Assembly: GCF_004363305.1 (NCBI RefSeq)
Contig: NZ_SNZA01000004.1
Location: 397,747-461,746 of the forward strand
Length of the DNA stretch: 64,000 nt
From: Marinomonas communis
Lineage (GTDB): Bacteria > Pseudomonadota > Gammaproteobacteria > Pseudomonadales > Marinomonadaceae
Direction: 5' to 3'
The position numbers were made by a program, and so were the translations under genes. The notes under the pieces were generated by a model, which was not told where the DNA came from, did not search any database, and saw nothing but the letters and a program-made list of their open reading frames with translations. Below are positions 27,055-35,543 of this stretch, one piece after another (position 1 is the stretch's first letter; each line of letters begins with the position of its first letter).

Positions 27055-28026
27055 TTAGGCTGGTCGATCGAGTTGCTGATTAAGCCATTGCCCTGTCGAT
27101 AGCATCATGATGCCAGTCTCTGGTTTGCTCGCCAAGCGCTCTAGCAGCCCCTCTCTATCTACTTTGAATAGGCTGTCATAGCATTGGTCTAGAGCTTCTA
27201 ATCGCTTGGACAGTTCCGTAGGAACACACTGCTTCAATTGGTATATTGCACTGCGAATCGGCTGCAGTAATGCTTCATCCCTCAGATAAAACATGGCCTC
27301 CCAATACACCAGCCAAGTTTCGTACCAGTACTCGGCAAAGCTCAATAATGAGTCCTGTGGGTTAGGTTTGGATGGAAACTCTATACGACGATGTTTAAGA
27401 CGCGAGCCTTTTTGCGCTTTTGACACAACACTTACCTGTACTGGTACTTGCTGCGCAATTAGGTGTGCAAACTCGTATAACGCACCTTCATCACCGGACT
27501 TTAACTCAAGTTCTAACTCACAAATATTATCGCGGCCATAAGCAGAGGACACTTCCCCTTCATCACAAACAACCTCTAATACTGAGGATTTATAATGAAT
27601 CAGCCACACATGACGCTGGAAATCCGTGCGGAAAACTTCAATGAGATCACGGGACCATTGCATATCCTGTAATGGTTTAGGTAATGGCACCTCAGATAAT
27701 AACGTCAGGTCTAAACCATCGCTGTCAACGTGCCACTCCCACTCTCCTCGGGCATGCATTCCAACACGACTGCTACCACGAGTTTTCACAGTTTGTATGA
27801 ATTCTCGATTTACCGCACGGATACGTAGGGCAATGCCGTTTTCTAACAAAAGAGCGTTGGCGGTATCGTAATACCCATTCATAAGATCGAGTGTCGCTTG
27901 GCGGGAACTCTTGGAGGATGTATCTTGAGCAGAACTGTTTTTTTCACAAAATGTATCGAGAAAAGCGCATGCCGACTTGAGATACTCGGGTTGAACCATT
28001 AACTTTAGTTCAAGCTCGGTAGCCAT
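27055..28026 (-). CDS. CYTH-domain inorganic triphosphatase-like protein (YgiF-related)
   Basis: 323 residues. The CYTH signature ExExK is at E4-E6-K8, and charged tunnel residues occur through about residue 210 (RIRAVN, TVKTRG, CELELELKSG). CYTH proteins hydrolyse triphosphate or bind organic phosphates. In E. coli the glnE neighbour YgiF (433 residues) also carries a CHAD domain; here only about 110 residues follow the CYTH domain, so CHAD is missing or strongly reduced. Probably co-transcribed with glnE. Confidence 0.85.
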   Translation of the reverse strand: MATELELKLMVQPEYLKSACAFLDTFCEKNSSAQDTSSKSSRQATLDLMNGYYDTANALLLENGIALRIRAVNREFIQTVKTRGSSRVGMHARGEWEWHVDSDGLDLTLLSEVPLPKPLQDMQWSRDLIEVFRTDFQRHVWLIHYKSSVLEVVCDEGEVSSAYGRDNICELELELKSGDEGALYEFAHLIAQQVPVQVSVVSKAQKGSRLKHRRIEFPSKPNPQDSLLSFAEYWYETWLVYWEAMFYLRDEALLQPIRSAIYQLKQCVPTELSKRLEALDQCYDSLFKVDREGLLERLASKPETGIMMLSTGQWLNQQLDRPA

Positions 28027-28138
28027 ATTTTATAACCTCTAAACTTCCGGTACACCGGAGACAACTGCGTTAAAGAAGCAAGTTTACCAGAAGCGCTTAA
28101 CACCGCATTATTTTTGGCGTCACGCCTAGGAGCATCCC

Positions 28139-29320
28139 ATGTCTTCACTTCCCTCACTTTTGAGCATGATGACACAATTGATCGCCACACCCTCAATCAG
28201 TTGTAGTCAAAAAAGCTGGGATCAGTCAAATAAAGGTGTCATTTTCTTATTGGAAAGTTGGCTATCAGGCCAAGGGTTTCAGTGTGAAATCATGCCATTA
28301 CCCGATCAGCCCAACAAAATGAACCTCATCGCCACCATCGGCCATGGCGCTGGCGGTCTAGTATTATCCGGGCACACTGATACTGTTCCTTATGATGATG
28401 ACCGTTGGCAAAGCGACCCTTTCAAACTCGAAGAGCGCGATAATAAGCTCTACGGTTTAGGGACCTGTGATATGAAAGGGTTCTTCGCCATTGTGCTCGA
28501 TACCATCCGCGATATGGACCTGAGTAAGATACAACAGCCTTTAATCATTCTTGCCACAGCAGATGAAGAAAGCTCCATGGACGGCGCCCGTGCGTTAGTC
28601 GATGCGGGTCGTCCTAAAGCGCGTTACGCACTGATCGGCGAGCCTACCTCTTTGACGCCAATTCATGCCCACAAAGGCATTATGATGGAGAAAATCCGCA
28701 TCACCGGAAAAGCAGGCCACTCTTCCAACCCTAGCCTTGGCAATAATGCTCTGGATGCCATGCATGCAGTCATGTCTGAACTCATGGTTTATCGCCAAGG
28801 GCTCAAACAGAAATATCGTGATGCGAATTTTGTCATTGATTACCCTACGATGAACTTTGGCTGTATCCATGGCGGGGACAATCCGAACCGTATTTGCGGC
28901 CGCTGTGAGTTAGAGTTTGATATTCGTGCACTTCCCGGTATGAACAATGCGGCTCTCTTTCAAGAGATCAGCGCCATTTTGCCCCAAATCGAACAGCAAA
29001 CCCGTACCAAAATCGAATTAAATCATTTATTTCCGGATGTCCCATCGTTTTTCACAGAAAAAGAATCCGATATCATTAAGGCATGTGAACGTCTCACCCA
29101 AAAGGAAGCGACTTCCGTTGCATTTGCCACCGAAGGACCTTTCCTAAATCAGTTGGGCATGGAAACCCTTGTATTGGGTCCAGGATCGATTGACCAAGCC
29201 CACCAGCCCAACGAGTTTATGGCGCTCGATCAAATAGCGCCCATGCAACACGTGATTAAGGGATTAGTGGAACGTTATTGTTTAACCCCGAGTACCGAAA
29301 ATGAGGCAACGCGTGTCTGA
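28139..29320 (+). CDS. argE: Acetylornithine deacetylase
   Basis: 393 residues of the M20 metallopeptidase family. The metal-binding motif SGHTDTVP gives H79 and D81, and the catalytic-type glutamate pair is in ATADEESSMDGA. ArgE hydrolyses N-acetylornithine to ornithine and acetate, the linear arginine route. Its stop overlaps the start of argA, so deacetylase and N-acetylglutamate synthase are coupled. Preceded by no strong operator visible in the 112-bp gap. Other M20 amidases are possible, but the argA pairing supports ArgE. Confidence 0.93.
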   Translation: MSSLPSLLSMMTQLIATPSISCSQKSWDQSNKGVIFLLESWLSGQGFQCEIMPLPDQPNKMNLIATIGHGAGGLVLSGHTDTVPYDDDRWQSDPFKLEERDNKLYGLGTCDMKGFFAIVLDTIRDMDLSKIQQPLIILATADEESSMDGARALVDAGRPKARYALIGEPTSLTPIHAHKGIMMEKIRITGKAGHSSNPSLGNNALDAMHAVMSELMVYRQGLKQKYRDANFVIDYPTMNFGCIHGGDNPNRICGRCELEFDIRALPGMNNAALFQEISAILPQIEQQTRTKIELNHLFPDVPSFFTEKESDIIKACERLTQKEATSVAFATEGPFLNQLGMETLVLGPGSIDQAHQPNEFMALDQIAPMQHVIKGLVERYCLTPSTENEATRV

Positions 29321-30623
29321 CGAACTCAATTATGTAGACTGGTTTCGCCACTCTTCGCCCTACATTAACGCTCACCGCGGCAAGACACTTGTTATCTTGA
29401 TCCCCGGTGAAGCGTTTGAGAGCCCTAACTTCTCAAATATTATTCATGACCTTGCCCTATTGGATTCTTTAGGTATTCGTCTGGTATTAGTGCAAGGGGC
29501 TCGCCCGCAAATCAACCGGGCCCTAACTGAACGCGAATTACCCTCTCGTATTGAAGATGGTTATCGAGTCACGCCACAAGAACATTTGATTGATATTATT
29601 CAAGCTTCGGCTGCAGTACGCGTGCAGTTAGAAGCTCAGCTATCGATGGGCTTGTCCAACACACCAATGGCCAATGCTGGCCTGAAAGTTTGTAGTGGTA
29701 ACTATGTGGTCGCTAAACCGCTGGGCGTGGTAGACGGCATTGATTATGGTCATTCAGGTGAAGTACGTCGTATCGACAGTGAGGCCATCTTTCGCCTGCT
29801 TGAAGACGATAACATGGTCCTGCTACCGCATCTTGGTTTCTCTCCAACAGGCGAAGTATTCAATCTCAAAGCGGAAGATGTGGCCACACAGGCTGCGATC
29901 CAGCTTAAAGCAGACAAGCTCATTATCTTCACCGAAGACGAAGGCATTTTTGACGAGAAAGACGAACTGTATTCAGAGCTGCTGGCTCATCATGCGGATA
30001 CGATTCTTGCCAACGGTGGCCTAACACCAATCACTCGAGACGCTCTTGAAGCGTGTTTGATGGCGGTACGTGCGGCTGTGCCCCGTGCTCATATTATTTC
30101 GTTTAATGAAAACGGCGGACTATTAAGCGAGCTTTTCACTCGTGAAGGCTCCGGCACCATGATCGATGAAGACAGTTATGAGAAGCTGCGCTTAGCAACC
30201 ATCGATGACGTGGGCGGTATGATGCACTTACTCGCACCACTTGAAGCAAAAGGTATTTTGGTACGCCGCTCGCGTGAGCTACTGGAAAATGAAATCGAGC
30301 GATTCCTTGTAATTGAACGCGATGGTGCAATCGTTGCCTGTGCGGCACTGTATCCGTTTGAGCAAGAGCGTTCTGGCGAACTTGCATGTGTGGCCGTATC
30401 ACCAGAATATCGTGGTTCTAATCGGGGCGAGCGCTTACTTAAAGGGATTGAGTACGAAGCTAAGCGCCAAGGTTTGGATACGCTATTCCTGCTCACAACT
30501 CGAACTGCCCATTGGTTTATCGAACGGGGTTTCCGTGAAACAACGTTATCGACCTTACCTGCTAAAAAGCAAGCATTGTACAACTATCAACGTAACTCAA
30601 AGATCTTTGCTAAGCAGCTCTAA
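29313..30623 (+). CDS. argA: Amino-acid N-acetyltransferase (N-acetylglutamate synthase)
   Basis: About 436 residues from GTG 29313. The amino-acid kinase-like domain spans about 20-290 and the GNAT acetyltransferase domain 290-435, with the acetyl-CoA loop VSPEYRGSNRGERLL. The GTG start is preferred to ATG 29301 because GAGG sits six bases before it and homologues begin with a short polar stretch before YVDW-RHSSPYIN. It overlaps the argE stop by eight bases. It performs the first step of arginine synthesis and is usually feedback-inhibited by arginine. Confidence 0.95.
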   Translation: MSDELNYVDWFRHSSPYINAHRGKTLVILIPGEAFESPNFSNIIHDLALLDSLGIRLVLVQGARPQINRALTERELPSRIEDGYRVTPQEHLIDIIQASAAVRVQLEAQLSMGLSNTPMANAGLKVCSGNYVVAKPLGVVDGIDYGHSGEVRRIDSEAIFRLLEDDNMVLLPHLGFSPTGEVFNLKAEDVATQAAIQLKADKLIIFTEDEGIFDEKDELYSELLAHHADTILANGGLTPITRDALEACLMAVRAAVPRAHIISFNENGGLLSELFTREGSGTMIDEDSYEKLRLATIDDVGGMMHLLAPLEAKGILVRRSRELLENEIERFLVIERDGAIVACAALYPFEQERSGELACVAVSPEYRGSNRGERLLKGIEYEAKRQGLDTLFLLTTRTAHWFIERGFRETTLSTLPAKKQALYNYQRNSKIFAKQL

Positions 30624-30629
30624 CCACAT

Positions 30630-30660
30630 ATTAGGTGCGCCGGATATTGGCGCACCTAAT
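30630..30660. terminator. Long hairpin between argA and the CheW-like gene
   Basis: ATTAGGTGCGCC (30630-30641) pairs perfectly with GGCGCACCTAAT (30649-30660) around a 7-base loop. No U-tract follows on either strand, so it may be an mRNA-stabilising structure or a weak convergent terminator. Confidence 0.55.
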
Positions 30661-30663
30661 TGA

Positions 30664-31086
30664 TCAAGATAGGGTTTTACAATAGTCGCTAAAATCCACC
30701 AGAATATACAGCTCATCATCACGTTGCATAGTGCCTTGTACAAATTCACTTTCTTTGTATTCTAGGGTTTGGGTGGTTTGGCTATCAGGCAAATCCATTA
30801 CCTTTTCAACACCTTCGACTCGAATACCAAAATAGCCAGAAGGTAAATCCAAGACAATAATGTGCCCTTCTTCTTTGCATTCTTCAGGGTCTAAGTCTAA
30901 TAGGTAAGAGCCGTATAGCACCGTAACCATGTTCCCTCGAACTTCAATCATCCCTTCCACTCCGGCTCCCGAACCGGGCACAGGGGCTGACTCTTGATAG
31001 CTTAAAACCTCTTTTACCGTAGATAAAGGATGCAAATACTGCTCACTCCCCAAGCGAAAACAGATACCTTTCGACAATGATTCCAT
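30664..31086 (-). CDS. CheW-like chemotaxis coupling-domain protein
   Basis: About 140 residues. It starts at ATG 31086, which has a GGGGG-type RBS seven bases upstream; an ATG at 31110 would add eight residues. The CheW fold pattern is visible: an IEVRGNMVTVLYGSYLLDL strand-helix core and the region GYFGIRVEGVEKVMDLPD. CheW proteins link receptors to CheA; stand-alone CheW-like proteins often serve second signalling pathways. No receptor, CheA or other che gene is nearby. Confidence 0.85.
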   Translation of the reverse strand: MESLSKGICFRLGSEQYLHPLSTVKEVLSYQESAPVPGSGAGVEGMIEVRGNMVTVLYGSYLLDLDPEECKEEGHIIVLDLPSGYFGIRVEGVEKVMDLPDSQTTQTLEYKESEFVQGTMQRDDELYILVDFSDYCKTLS

Positions 31087-31162
31087 TATACAACCCCCAT
31101 CATTTCTCACTTAAGACATCATAAAAAATAGTTACATGTCTAATCATTTATTTCAAACATTA

Positions 31163-31195
31163 AAAAACCCATTACTGATTCAGCAATGGGTTTTT
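31163..31195 (-). terminator. Terminator of the rpoE-mucD operon
   Basis: Stem of AAACCCATT and AATGGGTTT, with A-run and T-run on either side. On the minus strand it lies 23 bp past the mucD stop and ends in T6. It could also function on the plus strand. Confidence 0.8.
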
Positions 31196-31217
31196 AGTTA
31201 AAAGGGAGAGTTAAACT

Positions 31218-32618
31218 CTACTCAACAATCTTAAATGGAATAAACATTGGATATCCATCACGAATCACTCGCATTGGAACCGAGCGATTAGACGGCAAGG
31301 TTTGTGCAATTCGGTTAAAAGCATCAACGCCTTCTATAACTTGGCCATTTAGCATGGTAATCACATCACCTTGCTGCAACCCATTACGTGCTGCCGCACC
31401 GCCCATTATTTGCTCAACAATCACACCACCTTCAATACCAAGACGATCTGCTTGCTGTTCTGATACCGGTGCAACCGTCATACCTAAGCGGTTTTCATCC
31501 GCCTTCTGCTGCGCCACTTCGGCATCATCAGGGCGCTTCGCCAGTGCAATCGTCATGGTACGCTCTTTGCCATCGCGGAACACCTGTGCTTTAGCATCCG
31601 TACCGACTTTTAATTGACCTACAAGGTAAGGCAGCTCAGAAGAGTGTTCAATGGTTTTACCGTTAAACGCCATGATGATATCGCCAGCTTTTAGACCTGC
31701 TTTTTCCGCAGGAGAATCCGGCATAACACGGCTAACCAGTGCACCATGTGGTCGGTCAAGATCAAACGATTCCGCTAGATCACGATTAACATCTTGGATC
31801 AACACCCCAAGCCATGCACGAGACACCTTACCGTCAGCTTTCAGCTGTTCCACAACTGACATAGCTACGTTTGAAGGGATCGCAAAAGACACTCCCATGA
31901 AGCCACCAGAGCGAGTGTAAATTTGCGAGTTAATACCAACGACTTCACCATCTAGGTTAAACAATGGTCCGCCAGAGTTACCAGGGTTAATCGCGACATC
32001 TGACTGAATGAATGGTACATAGTTATCACTTGGCAAGTTACGACCAATGGCACTGACGATCCCAGCAGTCACGGTGTAGTCAAAGCCAAATGGTGAACCG
32101 ATAGCCAAAACCCACTGACCAGCTTTCAAATCATCTGAATCAGCCATGGTTACAATCGGCAAATCTTCCGCTTCGATCTTCAGTAGCGCCAAATCCGTGC
32201 GCGCATCGGTACCGACCAATGTTGCTTCATACTCACGACGATCGTTCAATCGAACATGAATCACATCCGCACCATCAATCACGTGATTGTTAGTCAGCAC
32301 ATAGCCATCATGGGAAATAATAAAGCCTGAGCCTAGCGAACTTCTTTGGCGCTGTTGCTGGCGCGGCTGTTGTTGCTGTTGGCCAAAAGGCTGTTGCCCA
32401 AAGAAATGACGAAAGAACTCATTCAGTTCTTGCGCATCAGGGCTAAGCTGACGATTACTCGAGGTCGTCGTCTGCTCGGTACTGATGTTGACTACCGCTG
32501 GGGATGTTTCTTCCACCAGCTCGGTGAAGTCTGGCAAATTCGCGGCGTTCACCAAGGTTGAAAACAACATCAACAAAGTGATGCCAGCCCAGTTCACACG
32601 TTTTAGCAATCTGCTCAT
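31218..32618 (-). CDS. mucD: Periplasmic serine endoprotease of the DegP/MucD family
   Basis: 466 residues: signal peptide (about 1-26), a Gln-rich linker (about 75-92), trypsin-like protease domain with triad H112, D142 and S215 (GNSGGP), then two PDZ domains (about 255-350 and 365-460). HtrA proteases degrade misfolded envelope proteins. It is the last gene of the operon rpoE-rseA-rseB-rseC-mucD, matching algU-mucABCD of Pseudomonas, so sigma-E controls it and it completes the stress circuit. The long Q-rich loop is typical of DegP-type loop LA in this group. Confidence 0.95.
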   Translation of the reverse strand: MSRLLKRVNWAGITLLMLFSTLVNAANLPDFTELVEETSPAVVNISTEQTTTSSNRQLSPDAQELNEFFRHFFGQQPFGQQQQQPRQQQRQRSSLGSGFIISHDGYVLTNNHVIDGADVIHVRLNDRREYEATLVGTDARTDLALLKIEAEDLPIVTMADSDDLKAGQWVLAIGSPFGFDYTVTAGIVSAIGRNLPSDNYVPFIQSDVAINPGNSGGPLFNLDGEVVGINSQIYTRSGGFMGVSFAIPSNVAMSVVEQLKADGKVSRAWLGVLIQDVNRDLAESFDLDRPHGALVSRVMPDSPAEKAGLKAGDIIMAFNGKTIEHSSELPYLVGQLKVGTDAKAQVFRDGKERTMTIALAKRPDDAEVAQQKADENRLGMTVAPVSEQQADRLGIEGGVIVEQIMGGAAARNGLQQGDVITMLNGQVIEGVDAFNRIAQTLPSNRSVPMRVIRDGYPMFIPFKIVE

Positions 32619-32679
32619 GTATTGGTCTCCTCAAACGTACCAAAGTTATATGATGCTACAGTGTCAGGTGAAGAGGATT

Positions 32680-33147
32680 TCAGGCGTCGTGAACCACGGG
32701 AATGGTTTGCACCTGTGTTTTATTGATTCTCAAAACTCGTGGATAAAAATCAGGATTGCTGGCTTCTTGTGCTGACTTCCGTTTAGCCACCCAAAGCCCA
32801 CCTGCAAACCCACTTATCGCTCCGACAATCGAAAAAAGCGTTTGTTCCGTAAAAACTGACGGCAATGCTGCCCCCAATACCAAGCCGACTAGCGGCACGG
32901 CATACATATATAAAGAAGCCTGCAATAACGTATCTTCCGGAATGCCTACCACCACGTTTTGGCCCACTTCAAGGCCTTCTGGGGCGATGGCTTTCATTAG
33001 CATTCGATTACTGTTCGAGACTTTAGCGATCGCTCGATGGCCACACCCGTGACGAGCTCGACAGCTGTCGCAGCTACTGGTACGGATGGTTTCGACCTCG
33101 GCAATCTGGTCATGAATCGACAGTACGGTACCTTGCTCTTCAATCAT
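32680..33147 (-). CDS. rseC: SoxR-reducing system/sigma-E regulator RseC (MucC)
   Basis: 155 residues with a cysteine-rich N-terminal segment (CDSCRARHGCGH, about 24-35), two transmembrane helices near 80-120 and a short C-terminal tail. RseC/MucC modulates sigma-E activity. It overlaps the rseB stop by eight bases, and 61 bp of noncoding DNA separate it from mucD. Confidence 0.9.
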   Translation of the reverse strand: MIEEQGTVLSIHDQIAEVETIRTSSCDSCRARHGCGHRAIAKVSNSNRMLMKAIAPEGLEVGQNVVVGIPEDTLLQASLYMYAVPLVGLVLGAALPSVFTEQTLFSIVGAISGFAGGLWVAKRKSAQEASNPDFYPRVLRINKTQVQTIPVVHDA

Positions 33148-34084
33148 TACTTGATCCTGGCATGATCACAGCCATTAAGCGTTGTAAAGTTTGTGCAGGC
33201 ACTTCACCCACCATCGTTAACAGGTAAAGCTTGTCATCCACTTGAATACTTTTCTCACCCGCTATGGTCGCGCCTAAATTCATAAAGGTTTCTGGACGCT
33301 TCTTATCCGTCTGCTCAACAAACACGGATACCGTGCTCATTCCATCGGATAATAACAGCATATTTGTGTTGTCATTCAAGCGACGCGCGTCTTGCCAAAC
33401 CAAACTGAAGCCAGCTGGCAACCAATCAAAATGCCAATGGCGTTCAACGACAGTCGGCTCGACTTCGGTAAAGTGCTGCGTATAGGACTCATCATTGGGG
33501 GTGAAGTCGGACGCTTTCAAGTCTGGCGTAAACGTGACTGAAGTAAACTGAATACGCTCTAACAATGCATCAGAAGGCCCCAACACATCATGTTTTAAGA
33601 GAAAGCCATTTTCCTTATCAACCCAAAAACGGTGCGCATAACGAAACTCATCTTTTGGCGTTAAGGTCACTTTTACCGCATCGCGAGAAGCAATACGCTG
33701 CTCTTTATCAACCACACTGATGTCGTAGGCTTGCTCCAAGCGTTCCTTATCTAATTGTTGGAAACGCTTAAAAGGCTCATTTGGAACAAAACCAGCGACG
33801 TAGTCTTCTTTATCTGGAAAGACACAAATAACACTGTCATCCGCACGGATCACCGCAATACGTCGACCGTCTAAATCTTCCAGACTCTCGTATTCGACGC
33901 CACCAATCAGCCCTCTACGGACTCGCATTGAGTTCATCGCGCCCGCTTCTTGATGTACAAACACGCCATCATACGCCAGCGAATCAAACGACTCCGTCAT
34001 CCGCAGTAGCCACTCCACTCCAGAGTGGGCCGATACCGCTCCACTTAGACTCAGCAGAGTCGTCAGGAATAGAGCACGTATCAT
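33140..34084 (-). CDS. rseB: Sigma-E periplasmic regulator RseB (MucB)
   Basis: 314 residues with a signal peptide ending VSA-H near residue 19. The two-lobed RseB fold is recognisable from VEWLLRMTESFDSLAYDGVFVHQEAGAMNSMRVRR at the start and the EVEPTVVERHWHFDWLPAGF region. It binds the anti-sigma factor in the periplasm and protects it from DegS cleavage; lipopolysaccharide displaces it in E. coli. Overlaps rseA by four bases. Confidence 0.94.
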   Translation of the reverse strand: MIRALFLTTLLSLSGAVSAHSGVEWLLRMTESFDSLAYDGVFVHQEAGAMNSMRVRRGLIGGVEYESLEDLDGRRIAVIRADDSVICVFPDKEDYVAGFVPNEPFKRFQQLDKERLEQAYDISVVDKEQRIASRDAVKVTLTPKDEFRYAHRFWVDKENGFLLKHDVLGPSDALLERIQFTSVTFTPDLKASDFTPNDESYTQHFTEVEPTVVERHWHFDWLPAGFSLVWQDARRLNDNTNMLLLSDGMSTVSVFVEQTDKKRPETFMNLGATIAGEKSIQVDDKLYLLTMVGEVPAQTLQRLMAVIMPGSSND

Positions 34085-34731
34085 TGACCAGACCCTTGTG
34101 GGTAGCCAACCACTTTGGCCATAGGGATCATACCTTGACCAACCGTCATTGAGGCTTGTTGCGCATGTTGTCGTAAATAGTTTTGCAGACGTTCATTGTT
34201 TTCCAACGCTTCTTCCGCACTCAATGCCGTTAACGGCTGTGCCGGTTTAATCGTGCTGGTTTGAGCCGTCACAATGTTGTTGCTTGAGAAACTTTGGTCG
34301 TCACTCAACCAAGCATTGCCCCCCAACACCACGACAAAAGCCACACTGGCCGCCACGGCCAAACCAGAGAAAAACGCACGCTTCGTATGCGGTGCATTGT
34401 TTTCTAAGTTTGGCAGATGAACTTGCTCAAGTTTTTCCGGCTTCGTTGCTAATGCACCTTGATTCGGAAACACCACAACATTGCTCTCTTGCGTGGTTTG
34501 CTCCATTTTACGGTGCATTTGCGCGAGAAAATCTCCAGAGTCCGAGATCAACACCTCTGCATCAGGCTGCAACGCTTGATGGATATCTTGATAGCGATCG
34601 ACTTTCTGTGCCAGATGCATAGGATCGCTGGCCAGCAGCTGTTCTATATCAGCTAGGGTCGCTTCGTTGTCTAGAAATGCGGATAGACTGTCGTCACTGC
34701 TAGAGCCGTGCTTGTCATAGAATTTTGACAT
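34081..34731 (-). CDS. rseA: Anti-sigma-E factor RseA (MucA)
   Basis: 216 residues. The N-terminal cytoplasmic anti-sigma domain (about 1-90, SLSAFLDNEATLADIEQLLASDP) is followed by one transmembrane helix near 115-135 (AFFSGLAVAASVAFVVVLGG) and a periplasmic tail that binds RseB. Regulated proteolysis frees the sigma factor. It starts two bases after the rpoE stop. Confidence 0.94.
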   Translation of the reverse strand: MSKFYDKHGSSSDDSLSAFLDNEATLADIEQLLASDPMHLAQKVDRYQDIHQALQPDAEVLISDSGDFLAQMHRKMEQTTQESNVVVFPNQGALATKPEKLEQVHLPNLENNAPHTKRAFFSGLAVAASVAFVVVLGGNAWLSDDQSFSSNNIVTAQTSTIKPAQPLTALSAEEALENNERLQNYLRQHAQQASMTVGQGMIPMAKVVGYPQGSGQ

Positions 34732-34733
34732 GA

Positions 34734-35321
34734 CTACTCTCCTCCCCCAAAAATAGGGCGAATTCGTTTTTCCACTGCTTCACGGGCGCGAAAAATACGC
34801 GACCTAACCGTACCAACAGGGCAATCCATGACCTGGGCAATATCCTCGTAACTCAGGCCGTCAAACTCTCTTAAAGTCAGTGCGCCTCGCAGCTCTTCGG
34901 GTAAATCTTGAATCGCGTTTTGAATTTCAACTTCTAAGCGATCTCTGTTTAAGTTGGCATCAGGGGTTCCGGCGTCAGACAATTCGCTGTAAACCGCATG
35001 AACGTCCTCATTATCCAGTTCTACATCACTGGCGGGGGGGCGTCTTGATCGACTGACGAGATAGTTCTTCGCCGTATTGACTGCAATACGATACAACCAA
35101 GTATAGAACGCGCTCTCGCCTCGGAAACTGTCGATTGCCCGATATGCCTTAATAAAGCTTTCTTGAGCCACATCCAGCACTTCTTGCTTGTCCTGAATAT
35201 AACGGGAGACTAATGCGGCAACCTTGTGCTGATATTTCAGCACTAACAGGTCAAACGCACGCTTATCACCCGTCTGAACTCGCTTAACTAACGCCTCATC
35301 ACTGGACGCTTCGTGCTGCAT
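34734..35321 (-). CDS. rpoE: Extracytoplasmic stress sigma factor E (AlgU/RpoE)
   Basis: About 195 residues from ATG 35321. The longer frame to 35345 adds eight residues; GAGG sits five bases before ATG 35321 and homologues begin a few residues before LVKRVQTGDKRAFDLLVLKYQHKV. Sigma region 2 spans about 15-90 (DVAQESFIKAYRAIDSFRGES) and region 4 about 130-190 (ALTLREFDGLSYEDIAQVMDCPVGTVRSRIFRAR). It leads the operon containing rseA, rseB, rseC and mucD and probably activates its own promoter. Confidence 0.96.
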   Translation of the reverse strand: MQHEASSDEALVKRVQTGDKRAFDLLVLKYQHKVAALVSRYIQDKQEVLDVAQESFIKAYRAIDSFRGESAFYTWLYRIAVNTAKNYLVSRSRRPPASDVELDNEDVHAVYSELSDAGTPDANLNRDRLEVEIQNAIQDLPEELRGALTLREFDGLSYEDIAQVMDCPVGTVRSRIFRAREAVEKRIRPIFGGGE

Positions 35322-35370
35322 AGGCACCTCATAATTCATTAACATACTGTGCCCACTTTATTGATGAATA

Positions 35371-35399
35371 TATGGACAGCGTTACTACGATAGAGTTCC
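35371..35399 (-). promoter_or_regulatory. Candidate sigma-E promoter of rpoE
   Basis: On the minus strand GGAACTC (complement of 35393-35399) resembles the sigma-E -35 GGAACTT, followed after 16 bases by TCCATA, a weak match to the -10. It lies 50 bp upstream of the start, as expected for autoregulation. Confidence 0.45.
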
Positions 35400-35543
35400 A
35401 CGAAGAAACCGCTCGCTGAACTTAATTCGCTATTGTATTCGATTTCATGAAATCTCGGTAAGCCCTTGTGTCGTATCAAGGTATTCATTGGTGTGCCAAA
35501 GAAGTGTAATATTGAGTCGTTTATCACTAGTCAGAACAACAAC

